Program-made: the position numbers and the translations under genes
DNA from: Thermodesulfovibrionia bacterium
GTDB taxonomy: Bacteria; Nitrospirota; Thermodesulfovibrionia; UBA6902
DNA: 64,000 nt
Direction of reading: 5' to 3'
Assembly (NCBI GenBank): GCA_030646035.1
Contig: JAUSMY010000030.1
Span: 234,434-298,433 of the forward strand
Shown here: positions 32,481 to 41,643 of the stretch, in pieces
Layout of the letters: each line of letters opens with the position of its first letter
Position numbering within the stretch: the stretch's first letter is position 1
Notes under the pieces: generated by a model
Databases searched by the model: none
The model's input: only the letters and a program-made list of their open reading frames with translations
What the model was told of the DNA's origin: nothing

Positions 32481-35222
32481 ATGTCAGTGGATAAATTGAT
32501 AATCAAAGGGGCCAGGCAGAACAACCTGAAGAACATCAGCCTCACCCTTCCCCATAACAAGCTGATCACCTTCACCGGCATATCAGGCTCTGGAAAATCA
32601 TCGCTTGCGTTCGATACTATATTTGCAGAGGGGCAGTGGCGTTTTATAGAGTCGCTCTCCACCTATGCAAGGCTCTTTCTTGAAAAGTTAGACAGGCCTG
32701 ATGTCGACAGCATTCAGAACATAAGGCCGGCTATCGCGCTTGAACAGAGGAACACGGTCAAGACCTCCCGCTCCACCGTAGGCACCATGACAGAGATCTC
32801 TGACTACCTGCGGCTGCTCTTCTCAAAGATCGCGCAGCCGCATTGCCCTGTGTGCGGGGATGCGCTTAAGTCATGGTCACCTTCTTCAGTTGTGCAGGAA
32901 CTGTTAGAGAAATATAACGGAGAGAAAGCACTAATAATCTTCCAGACTAAGCGTCCGGTGCAGGAACTTCAGAAAGAGGGATTTCATCGTGTATTGATAG
33001 ACGGGAAGATAACCGAGCTCGCTTCACTTGATACAAAACAGAATACACTCGACATCGTGCTTGACAGGCTGATAATAAAGGACGAGCCGCGGCTCTCTGA
33101 TTCGATCGAGACCGCATGGCAGCACGGCGGCAGTAATGTAAAGATAGTTATAGTAAAGAGCGAAGAGGAGAACATGCCCCTGCTCTTTTCATCAGCGCTT
33201 AAATGCCATAAATGCGATATCGAAGTAGCAAGGCCCCAGCCTCTGCTCTTCTCATTCAACCATCCTTTAGGCGCGTGCCCTGAATGCAAAGGCTTCGGCA
33301 ACACGCTTAAGTATTCCGAAGGCTCTATCATCCCTGATAAAGACCTGTCACTTGAAGAAGGCGCTATCGACCCATGGAACAAGCCGTCTTATATCTGGTG
33401 GTACGAACAGTTTGCCAAGAAAGCTAAAAAAGCAGGCATCAGGCTTGATATGCCTTATAAAGATCTGCCGCAGGAATCCAAAGCCCTGATCTTTGAAGGC
33501 AGTAAAGACTTCTACGGGATCAATGATTTCTTTGCCGAGCTTGAGAACAAGAGATACAAACTCCATGTAAGGGTCTTCCTGACAAGGTACAGAGAGGCTG
33601 TGCAATGCGGGAACTGCGGAGGAAGCAAGCTGAGCCGTGAGGCGCTTGCCTTTACGATCGGCGGGCTTAATATCGCGCAGATCTCTGATATGCCGATCTT
33701 AAATCTTAGGGAATTTATCGCAGGCCTTACTTTTTCAAAATATGAAGAAGAGGTCACAGGCGAGATAATAAGGCAGATCAGGCAGAAGCTCGACTTTCTT
33801 ATTCGAGTGGGCGTGGAATACCTAACCATCAACCGGCTCACAAAGACGCTCTCAGGCGGAGAGTCGCAGAGGATCAACCTTGCAAACCAGCTCGCATCAA
33901 AACTCACAGGCACGCTTTATGTGCTCGATGAACCGACTGTCGGGCTTCACGCACGGGATGTAAAGAAGATAGCCGACATTTTGATAGAGCTTGCTGAAAT
34001 AGGAAATACGGTCATCACTGTTGAACATGACAAGTCGATCATAGAATCCTCTGACTGGGTCGTTGAACTTGGGCCGGGAGGCGGGGAGAAAGGCGGCAGG
34101 CTGATATTTACAGGCACAGTGGCAGACTTTCTAAAGAGCGATACATTGACCGCAACATACATTAAAGAGACCGGCATCATACCTGCGCCAAAGAGCAGGA
34201 GGATGAGCAGCGGCAATTTTCTTACGATAAAGAATGCGAGCGGTAATAATCTCAAGGATATCAATATCAGCATCCCACTTCAGAGATTCACCTGCGTAAC
34301 AGGCGTATCAGGTTCAGGCAAGAGCACGCTCATTGACAAGACATTATACAGAGCCCTTGCAAACGCATTTAAAGAGAGCTTTGAAACACCTGAGCCCTTT
34401 GAGTCCATTCACGGCATTGAGCATCTGAAGGGCGTAAGGATCATAGACCAGCAGCCCATAGGCAAGAGCCCGCGTTCAAATCCTGTCACATACATAAAAG
34501 GGTTCGACCATATAAGAAAGATCTTTGCCGATGAGCAGGCTGCGAAGAATCTCGGCTTCGGGCCGGGCCACTTTTCATTCAATGCAGAGGAAGGCCGGTG
34601 CAGCGCATGTAAAGGCGTAGGTTACCAAAAGCTTGAGATGTATTTTTTTGAGGATCTCTATATAACCTGCGAAGAGTGCAAAGGTAAAAGGTTCCGTCCT
34701 GAGATATTGAACATCACCTATAACGGTAAAAATATACATGAGGCGCTGAACCTCACGGTTGATGAAGCTGTCAAATTCTTCAATCGTGTGCCGTCGCTTC
34801 TGAAAAAACTTGAGCTCATGTCTTCAGTAGGCCTCGGCTACCTGCGGCTGGGCCAGCCGGTCACGACGCTCTCAGGAGGTGAATCACAGCGCCTCAAGAT
34901 ATGCGCCGAGCTTGGGGCAGGAAGCAGGACAGACTATTTGTATATACTGGACGAGCCGACCGTGGGGCTTCATCCCGAGGACATCACAAAGCTGCTTAAA
35001 GTTATCGACCACCTGCTGAGCGCCGGCAATACCGTGGTCATAGTCGAGCACAATCTTGATGTGATAAAATGCGCTGACTGGATAATCGACCTTGGCCCTG
35101 AGGGCGGGGAGAAAGGCGGATATATAGTTGCTGAAGGAAGGCCGGAGGATATTGCAAAAGACAAAAAATCACATACCGGCCGATACCTGAAAGAGCATCT
35201 TAAGAGAGCAAATCACAAATGA
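32481..35222 (+). CDS. uvrA: Excinuclease ABC subunit A
   Basis: A 913-aa double-ABC ATPase. Walker A 1 is GISGSGKS (33-40) and Walker A 2 is GVSGSGKST; both signature motifs (LSGGESQR) are present. Cysteine pairs CPVCG, CHKC, CPECKGFG, CSACKGVG and CEECKGKRF mark the zinc modules. It finds DNA lesions and loads UvrB in nucleotide excision repair. Length is slightly below the usual 940. Confidence 0.96.
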   Translation: MSVDKLIIKGARQNNLKNISLTLPHNKLITFTGISGSGKSSLAFDTIFAEGQWRFIESLSTYARLFLEKLDRPDVDSIQNIRPAIALEQRNTVKTSRSTVGTMTEISDYLRLLFSKIAQPHCPVCGDALKSWSPSSVVQELLEKYNGEKALIIFQTKRPVQELQKEGFHRVLIDGKITELASLDTKQNTLDIVLDRLIIKDEPRLSDSIETAWQHGGSNVKIVIVKSEEENMPLLFSSALKCHKCDIEVARPQPLLFSFNHPLGACPECKGFGNTLKYSEGSIIPDKDLSLEEGAIDPWNKPSYIWWYEQFAKKAKKAGIRLDMPYKDLPQESKALIFEGSKDFYGINDFFAELENKRYKLHVRVFLTRYREAVQCGNCGGSKLSREALAFTIGGLNIAQISDMPILNLREFIAGLTFSKYEEEVTGEIIRQIRQKLDFLIRVGVEYLTINRLTKTLSGGESQRINLANQLASKLTGTLYVLDEPTVGLHARDVKKIADILIELAEIGNTVITVEHDKSIIESSDWVVELGPGGGEKGGRLIFTGTVADFLKSDTLTATYIKETGIIPAPKSRRMSSGNFLTIKNASGNNLKDINISIPLQRFTCVTGVSGSGKSTLIDKTLYRALANAFKESFETPEPFESIHGIEHLKGVRIIDQQPIGKSPRSNPVTYIKGFDHIRKIFADEQAAKNLGFGPGHFSFNAEEGRCSACKGVGYQKLEMYFFEDLYITCEECKGKRFRPEILNITYNGKNIHEALNLTVDEAVKFFNRVPSLLKKLELMSSVGLGYLRLGQPVTTLSGGESQRLKICAELGAGSRTDYLYILDEPTVGLHPEDITKLLKVIDHLLSAGNTVVIVEHNLDVIKCADWIIDLGPEGGEKGGYIVAEGRPEDIAKDKKSHTGRYLKEHLKRANHK

Positions 35223-35257
35223 TATCTTATTGATTAGTTTTGTCAGCCGGATACTGT

Positions 35258-35263
35258 TATAAT
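35258..35263 (+). promoter_or_regulatory. -10 element of rnr, start codon ten bases later
   Basis: A consensus TATAAT lies ten bases before the rnr ATG at 35274 and no ribosome-binding site is seen. The transcript would have a leader of only a few bases. A TTGTCA box exists but at 12 bp is too close to serve as a normal -35. Confidence 0.5.
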
Positions 35264-35273
35264 CTTAAGTAAG

Positions 35274-37400
35274 ATGAATCCAAAAAATATAAAAGACAGC
35301 GAAGCGATCCTCACCTACCTCAGCAAGAAGACCTCCAAACCCCTGAAGCTCAAAGAACTGGCAAAGCAGCTCGGCACTCATAAATCAGGCGTGCGCAAGC
35401 TCGGCCAGATGCTTGAATCACTTGTTCAGTCAGGCAAGGTATTCAGGACCCGCACAGGATGCTACGGCGTAGCTGAACAGATGAACCTTCTTTCCGGTAT
35501 CTTTGAGGCGCACAAGAATGGCTTCGGATTTGTGCTTCCTGAGAAGTCCGGTGAAAAGGATATATTCATCCCGCCCAGAAAGACGCTCGGCGCAATGTCA
35601 GGCGACAGTGTCGTTGTTCGGGTTGAAAGCTCCATAAGAAGAGAAGGCTCGGTATTAAAGATCCTTGCAAGAGGGCAGAAGAATATCATAGGCAGGCTCT
35701 ATCTTGAAAAGACCACCTTCTATGTAAAGCCCAAAGGCAGGAGGCTGCCGCTTGATGTCTTCATAGCGCCGAATGACAGGGGTAAGGCTAAAGACGGAGA
35801 CCTTGTGCTTGTGGAGTTGACATCATACCCGACAGCCACAAGGCCTCCTGAAGGAAAGGTGCTGAAGGTGCTGCCTGAGGTGGATGAGCCGCGCCGCGAG
35901 ATAGATATGATAATTGAGGAGCGCTCATTGCCGCTCGCATTCCCTGACAATGTGCTGAGAGAGGCAAAGGGCTTCAGCGAGATATTAAGCCCTGACAACC
36001 GGGTCGACTGCAGAGACCTTTTGACCGTAACAATAGACGGTGAGGATGCCAAGGACTTTGATGACGCGATATCAATAAAGAAGATCCCTGAAGGCCATAA
36101 ACTCTATGTGCATATCGCTGATGTCAGCCACTATGTGCCGTGGGATACTGATATTGACCTTGAGGCAAGGGAGAGAGGCACGAGCATCTACTTCCCGGGA
36201 AATGTCATACCTATGCTCCCTGAAAGGTTATCAAACAACCTCTGCAGCCTTATGCCGAAGGTAGACCGTTTCGCATTCACAGCTGAGATGGACATAGACA
36301 AAAACGGCAAGCTGATAAAGAGGAAATTCTATCCAAGCATCATAAACAGCAATGAGAGGATGACCTATAACTCCGTAAAGAAGATCCTTGTGGATAATGA
36401 CCCTGCTGAGAGGGAAAAATACGGTTATCTGCTTGAGAACTTCGAGATAATGAAGGAGCTTTACCTGATCCTGAAAGAGATGAGGATACAGCGCGGCAGC
36501 CTTGACTTTGACCTGCCGGAGCCGTACATCATTCTTGATATACAGGGAACGCCTGAGGACATCATCAGAGCAGACCGCAACATGAGCCATATGCTAATCG
36601 AAGAGTTCATGATAGCGGCGAACGAGGCTGTGGCATCATATCTTGAGGGCCTTGGAGTGCCGTCGCTTTACAGAATACATGAAGAGCCTGACACAGATAA
36701 GCTTGACGAGCTGATGCCGATACTCAGGGCCTTCGGCTTGAAGATAAAGACAAAAGGGGTCAAGGCATTTCACGCCATACTTGAAGCATCAAAGGGCCTG
36801 CCTGAAGAAACGCTTTTAAACACGCTCCTGCTCCGCTCTCTGAAACAGGCAAAGTATTCCAAAGATAACGTTGGGCATTTCGGCCTTGCTTCAGATAGCT
36901 ATACGCACTTCACCTCACCAATCAGGCGTTATCCCGACCTTGTTGTGCACAGGGTGCTCAGGGAGATCGTCAACAAGAAGAAGCTCTCAGACAAGAGCAG
37001 GGAGTTCCTTGAAAAGAACCTTGCCGAGATAGCGCTCCAGTCCTCAAAGACCGAGCGCGCTTCCATGGAGGCTGAGAGGGAGATCGTGAGCGCCATGAAG
37101 GCATGGTTCATGAAGGACAAGGTCGGCAACGAGTATGAGGGAATGGTGAGCAACATAAATCCAAAGGGTATGGCTGTCCAGCTTCAGGATTATTTTGTGA
37201 CCGGTTTCATACATGTCTCAGACATGGGTGACGATTACTACATCTTTGATGAGGCAAGATACAGGCTCAAAGGCAGGCGCTCAAAACGAACCTTCACCCT
37301 TGGCGACAAGGTCATGGTAAGGGTGGAGAAGGTCGATATCGAAGAGAGAGATATTACTTTAGGGCTGGTTCATAAAGCCCCGATCAGAAAAATTGGATAA
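35274..37400 (+). CDS. rnr: Ribonuclease R
   Basis: A 708-aa exoribonuclease. Order of domains: N-terminal winged helix (about 1-65), cold-shock domains (about 70-220), RNB catalytic domain with DAKDFDDAISI (acidic metal site, near residue 260) and an S1 domain near the C-terminus (EYEGMVSNI). It degrades structured RNA 3' to 5'. Slightly short; the usual basic C-terminal tail is reduced. Confidence 0.94.
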   Translation: MNPKNIKDSEAILTYLSKKTSKPLKLKELAKQLGTHKSGVRKLGQMLESLVQSGKVFRTRTGCYGVAEQMNLLSGIFEAHKNGFGFVLPEKSGEKDIFIPPRKTLGAMSGDSVVVRVESSIRREGSVLKILARGQKNIIGRLYLEKTTFYVKPKGRRLPLDVFIAPNDRGKAKDGDLVLVELTSYPTATRPPEGKVLKVLPEVDEPRREIDMIIEERSLPLAFPDNVLREAKGFSEILSPDNRVDCRDLLTVTIDGEDAKDFDDAISIKKIPEGHKLYVHIADVSHYVPWDTDIDLEARERGTSIYFPGNVIPMLPERLSNNLCSLMPKVDRFAFTAEMDIDKNGKLIKRKFYPSIINSNERMTYNSVKKILVDNDPAEREKYGYLLENFEIMKELYLILKEMRIQRGSLDFDLPEPYIILDIQGTPEDIIRADRNMSHMLIEEFMIAANEAVASYLEGLGVPSLYRIHEEPDTDKLDELMPILRAFGLKIKTKGVKAFHAILEASKGLPEETLLNTLLLRSLKQAKYSKDNVGHFGLASDSYTHFTSPIRRYPDLVVHRVLREIVNKKKLSDKSREFLEKNLAEIALQSSKTERASMEAEREIVSAMKAWFMKDKVGNEYEGMVSNINPKGMAVQLQDYFVTGFIHVSDMGDDYYIFDEARYRLKGRRSKRTFTLGDKVMVRVEKVDIEERDITLGLVHKAPIRKIG

Positions 37401-37525
37401 AAAAATTGTCCCTGCGCCACAAAATGACATCAATCCCCTAAAATGCTAAAATAGTCTGCTTTAAATGGACAGCGAGCCTGCCTGACGGCAGTGAGCGAAT
37501 ATAAATAATAATTCATTACCATTAA

Positions 37526-37550
37526 GATTTCCCGCAGCTTGCGGGGAATC
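37526..37550. repeat. Palindromic hairpin before purL
   Basis: GATTTCCCGCA and TGCGGGGAATC form an 11-bp stem with a 3-base loop and one G-T-type mismatch. A GCCTGCC...GGCAG element lies about 45 bases upstream. It resembles dispersed palindromes of environmental genomes and could also act on purL expression. Confidence 0.6.
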
Positions 37551-37583
37551 TTTAATCCATTGTATTGCGAGACCCTATTGAGC

Positions 37584-40500
37584 TTGATACACCTTTACAG
37601 AACCCCTGCCTTTTCCGAGGCTAAGAAAAATGACCTTTTGTCTGTTGTAAAGAAGAGGATATCCTCAGATATTGCGGACATCAGGACAGAGTTCTGCTTC
37701 AATATAGACGCATCCGAATCCCTCTCTTCTGAAGAGATGAAGCTGCTGACATGGCTGCTATCAGAAACCTTCGAACCTGAGAATTTCTCAAATGAGAGTT
37801 TTCTAACCTTTAATTCCCACCTTACCAAGGGGGGACAAAGGGGGGTTATCCTGGAAGCCGGCCCCCGCATGAACTTCGCAACCGCCTGGTCATCAAACGC
37901 AGTATCCGTATGCCATGCATGCGGGCTTAAGAAGATAAAACGCATTGAACGCTCAAGGAGATTTGAGTTTGTTTTAGGTGAAGAAACCCCACCTTGCTCC
38001 TCCCCTTGCCAAGGGGAGGACGGGAGGGGTTTTCTTTCTTCACTGATTTCGCATCACTCATCGCTCTTTTACGACAGAATGACCGAGTGCCCTTATCCCG
38101 AACCGCTCAAGACATTTGAGACAGGGATCAAACCTGAACCGGTATTTGAGATACCATTCATTGAAGAGGGCAAATCAGCGCTTGAGAAGATCAACAGGAA
38201 GATGGGGCTTGGGCTGGATGACTGGGACATTGACTATTATTACAACCTCTTTGTAAATGATATCGGAAGAAACCCGACCAATGTCGAGTGCTTTGACCTG
38301 AGCCAGTCCAACAGCGAGCATTCAAGGCACTGGTTCTTTAAAGGGCTGCTGAAGATCGACGGGGAAGAGATCCCTCACACGCTCATCGAACTGGTGATGA
38401 GGCCGCTGAAGTGGAAACCCGGAAACAGCGTTATCGCGTTCAATGACAATTCAAGTTCTATCAAGGGCTATGAGATCGATACGATAATACCTGAAGACCC
38501 TGGCAAGCCGTCACGCTTCAGAAAAGAGAAGCTCCATTACGACATTATATTTACGGCTGAGACGCATAACTTCCCAAGCGGCATCGCTCCTTTTCCCGGA
38601 GCTGAGACAGGCACGGGCGGAAGGCTCAGGGACATACAGGGAACAGGAAGGGGCGGACTAGTCGGCGCAGGCACAGCGGCATACTGTGTAGGAAACCTGC
38701 ATATCCCGGGCTATGAACTGCCGTGGGAAGATAAAGGATTCACATATCCGAAAAACCTCGCATCGCCTCTTGATATTGAGATACAGGCGAGCAACGGGGC
38801 TTCTGATTACGGCAATAAATTCGGCGAGCCTCTTATCCAGGGCTTTACGCGTTCATTCGGAATGAGGCTGCCGAACGGCGAACGTTCAGAATGGCTGAAG
38901 CCGATAATGTTCACAGCAGGAATCGGACAGATGAGCTCAAGCCATGTTAAAAAGGGCGAGCCTGAAAAGAGAATGTGCGTGGTAAAGATCGGCGGGCCGG
39001 CTTATCGTATCGGCATAGGCGGCGGAGCTGCATCAAGCATGATACAGGGTGAAAATGCTGAAGACCTCGATTTCAACGCAGTCCAGCGCGGCGATGCAGA
39101 GATGGAGCAGAAGATGAACAGGGTCCTCCGAGCCTGTGTTGAGATGGGTGAGAAGAACCCGATAGTCAGCATACACGACCAGGGAGCAGGCGGAAACTGC
39201 AATGTTGTGAAAGAGATAATCTACCCCGCGGGCGCAAAGATCGAAGTGAGAAAGATACAGGTCGGTGATGAAACGCTCTCTGTGCTTGAGATATGGGGCG
39301 CGGAATATCAGGAACAGAACGCCCTGCTTTTGAGGCCTGAGGATGCGGGACTTTTTGATGAGCTCTGCGCTCGTGAAAAGGTGCCTTACGCATTCATCGG
39401 CAGGATAACAGGCGACGGCAGGATAGTCCTTCATGACGATAATGACGGCAGCACACCTGTAGACCTTGATCTTGAAAAAGTTCTCGGCCACATGCCGCAG
39501 AAGACCTTTGAGATGAAGCGCATCCTCTCAAAACCAGAACCTCTGAAACTGCCTGAAGATATTACAGTTAAAGATGCGTTGGACAGAGTGCTCAGGCTCG
39601 TCTCTGTCGGATCAAAGAGGTTTCTTACAAACAAAGTCGACAGGAGCGTTACAGGCCTGATAGCACGCCAGCAGTGCGCCGGGCCGTTACAGCTTACCGT
39701 ATCGGACGTTGCTGTTATCAGCCAGAGCCATAGCGGAATAACAGGCGCTGCTTTATCAATAGGTGAACAGCCAATCAAAGGTATTTTGAACCCTGCGTCA
39801 ATGGCGAGGATGTGTGTGGGCGAGGCGCTGACCAATATGGTCTGGGCAAAGATATCATCCATAGAAGATATAAAGTGTTCAGGCAACTGGATGTGGGCGG
39901 CAAAGCTCCCCGGCGAAGGCGCAAAACTGCATGATGCCGCAGTGGCGATGAGCGACTTCATGATAAAGCTCGGCATCGCTGTTGACGGCGGCAAGGACAG
40001 CCTCTCAATGGCAACCATGGTCACTGATACATCTGGCAATACAGAGACGGTCAAGTCGCCCGGAACACTTGTCATCTCAGCATACGCGACTATGCCTGAC
40101 ATTACCAAGGTCATAACACCTGACATCAAAAGGCCTGGAGAGAGCAGGCTGCTCTTCATCGATATGGGATACGGAGACAACAGGCTCGGCGGCAGCTCAT
40201 TGGCACATGTATTCGGACAGCTTGGCAGTGATGCACCAGACATCAATCCTGTATTGCTGAGAAAGGCATTTAATGCAGTTCAGTATCTCATATCTAAAGA
40301 TTTAATACTTTCAGGCCATGACAGAAGCGACGGCGGCTTGATAACAACGCTTCTGGAGATGGCATTCTCAGGAAACTGCGGGATTGCGATAGAGTTAGGA
40401 GTTAATGAGAATAATGCGCTGAAGGCACTCTTTTCAGAAGAGCTCGGCTTGGTAATCGAATATCTGCCTGAGAACGAAAAAGAGATAACATCCCTGCTTG

Positions 40501-41570
40501 ATAATGAAGAGATATCTTACTCCATTATCGGCAGGACAACTAAAGATAAAAAGGTCTCTATCAAGTCAGCTGATAAAGATGTGCTTAACGAAGATATGAG
40601 AGAGTTAAGGGCTATATGGGAAGAGACAAGTTATCAGCTTGACCGGCTGCAGACAAACCCTGTATGCGTTGATGAAGAGAAGAGGATTAATTCTGACAGA
40701 AGCGGCCCGGATTTCAGGCTTTCATTCACTCCTGAAGAGACGCCTTCCAGGATTCTGGAGAGTGAAAAGAAATACAAGGTCGCCATCATACGCGAAGAAG
40801 GAAGCAACAGCGACAGGGAGATGACGTCAGCCTTTTATCAGGCAGGTTTTGAACCGTGGGATATTTCAATGACAGACCTTCTGAATGAAAAGGTGAAGCT
40901 CTCGGACTTTCGCGGCATGGCATTTGTAGGCGGCTTCAGCTACGCGGATGTTCTTGATTCGGCAAAGGGATGGGCAGGAGTTATCAGGTTCAACGAGCGT
41001 GTATGGAAGGAGTTCCAGGACTTTTATAATAGAAAAGACACCTTCAGCCTCGGCATATGCAACGGCTGCCAGCTCATGGCGCTTCTCGGCTGGGTGCCTT
41101 GGCAGGGGATAGAGAATAATATTCAGCCAAGATTTATACATAATACATCAGGCCGTTTTGAGTCGCGCTTCTCTACAGTAAAGATAATGCCGGGCAACTC
41201 TGTCATGCTGAAGGGTATGGAAGGCTCTGTGCTCGGGGTCTGGGTCGCGCACGGCGAAGGAAAGGCATACTTCCCTGATGAGAAGATGCTTAAAAAGGTA
41301 GAGGATGAAGGCCTTGCGCCTGTGCGCTATGTTGATGACAGCAATGAGATAACAACAGCCTACCCGTTCAACCCTAACGGTTCAACTAACGGCATAGCAG
41401 GACTCTGCTCCCCTGACGGAAGGCACCTCGCAATGATGCCGCATCCTGAGAGAGGATTTCTGAAATGGCAGTGGCCGTGGATGCCTGAGGAGTGGAAGCA
41501 GAACCTTAAGGCATCTCCATGGCTTAAGATGTTCCAGAACGCGAGAGAATGGTGTGAAAGAAAGAGTTGA
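37584..41570 (+). CDS. purL: Phosphoribosylformylglycinamidine synthase, PurL-PurQ fused form, with two in-frame repeats
   Basis: A protein of about 1,328 aa that makes FGAM in purine synthesis, with the ATP-grasp-like PurL halves and a C-terminal glutaminase: GICNGCQ with the nucleophile Cys1159, and the HGEGK and PHPERG motifs. No ATG exists at the front. I favour TTG 37584, which places the conserved IHLYRTPAFSEAKK at the N-terminus; TTG 37539 lies inside the hairpin. Palindromic repeats at 37816-37847 and 37988-38034 add extra residues in the N-terminal region without breaking the frame. Confidence 0.93.
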   Translation: MIHLYRTPAFSEAKKNDLLSVVKKRISSDIADIRTEFCFNIDASESLSSEEMKLLTWLLSETFEPENFSNESFLTFNSHLTKGGQRGVILEAGPRMNFATAWSSNAVSVCHACGLKKIKRIERSRRFEFVLGEETPPCSSPCQGEDGRGFLSSLISHHSSLFYDRMTECPYPEPLKTFETGIKPEPVFEIPFIEEGKSALEKINRKMGLGLDDWDIDYYYNLFVNDIGRNPTNVECFDLSQSNSEHSRHWFFKGLLKIDGEEIPHTLIELVMRPLKWKPGNSVIAFNDNSSSIKGYEIDTIIPEDPGKPSRFRKEKLHYDIIFTAETHNFPSGIAPFPGAETGTGGRLRDIQGTGRGGLVGAGTAAYCVGNLHIPGYELPWEDKGFTYPKNLASPLDIEIQASNGASDYGNKFGEPLIQGFTRSFGMRLPNGERSEWLKPIMFTAGIGQMSSSHVKKGEPEKRMCVVKIGGPAYRIGIGGGAASSMIQGENAEDLDFNAVQRGDAEMEQKMNRVLRACVEMGEKNPIVSIHDQGAGGNCNVVKEIIYPAGAKIEVRKIQVGDETLSVLEIWGAEYQEQNALLLRPEDAGLFDELCAREKVPYAFIGRITGDGRIVLHDDNDGSTPVDLDLEKVLGHMPQKTFEMKRILSKPEPLKLPEDITVKDALDRVLRLVSVGSKRFLTNKVDRSVTGLIARQQCAGPLQLTVSDVAVISQSHSGITGAALSIGEQPIKGILNPASMARMCVGEALTNMVWAKISSIEDIKCSGNWMWAAKLPGEGAKLHDAAVAMSDFMIKLGIAVDGGKDSLSMATMVTDTSGNTETVKSPGTLVISAYATMPDITKVITPDIKRPGESRLLFIDMGYGDNRLGGSSLAHVFGQLGSDAPDINPVLLRKAFNAVQYLISKDLILSGHDRSDGGLITTLLEMAFSGNCGIAIELGVNENNALKALFSEELGLVIEYLPENEKEITSLLDNEEISYSIIGRTTKDKKVSIKSADKDVLNEDMRELRAIWEETSYQLDRLQTNPVCVDEEKRINSDRSGPDFRLSFTPEETPSRILESEKKYKVAIIREEGSNSDREMTSAFYQAGFEPWDISMTDLLNEKVKLSDFRGMAFVGGFSYADVLDSAKGWAGVIRFNERVWKEFQDFYNRKDTFSLGICNGCQLMALLGWVPWQGIENNIQPRFIHNTSGRFESRFSTVKIMPGNSVMLKGMEGSVLGVWVAHGEGKAYFPDEKMLKKVEDEGLAPVRYVDDSNEITTAYPFNPNGSTNGIAGLCSPDGRHLAMMPHPERGFLKWQWPWMPEEWKQNLKASPWLKMFQNAREWCERKS
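37816..37847. repeat. C-run/G-run palindromic repeat inside purL (copy 1)
   Basis: CCCACCTTACCAAGGGGGGA followed by AAGGGGGG is the half of the repeat family with a long G arm. It is read as HLTKGGQRGV in the N-terminal region of PurL. Confidence 0.75.
37988..38034. repeat. C-run/G-run palindromic repeat inside purL (copy 2)
   Basis: CTCCCCTTG (38001-38009) and CAAGGGGAG (38011-38019) form a perfect 9-bp stem with one central base, flanked by CCCC and GGGAGGGG arms. It is read as TPPCSSPCQGEDGRGF. Confidence 0.82.
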
Positions 41571-41643
41571 TAGGGCTTAGGGAATAGGTTCAAGGAAATG
41601 TTATACTAACTTTTCAAAACCAACCGGTTTCTGCAGGAATAAA

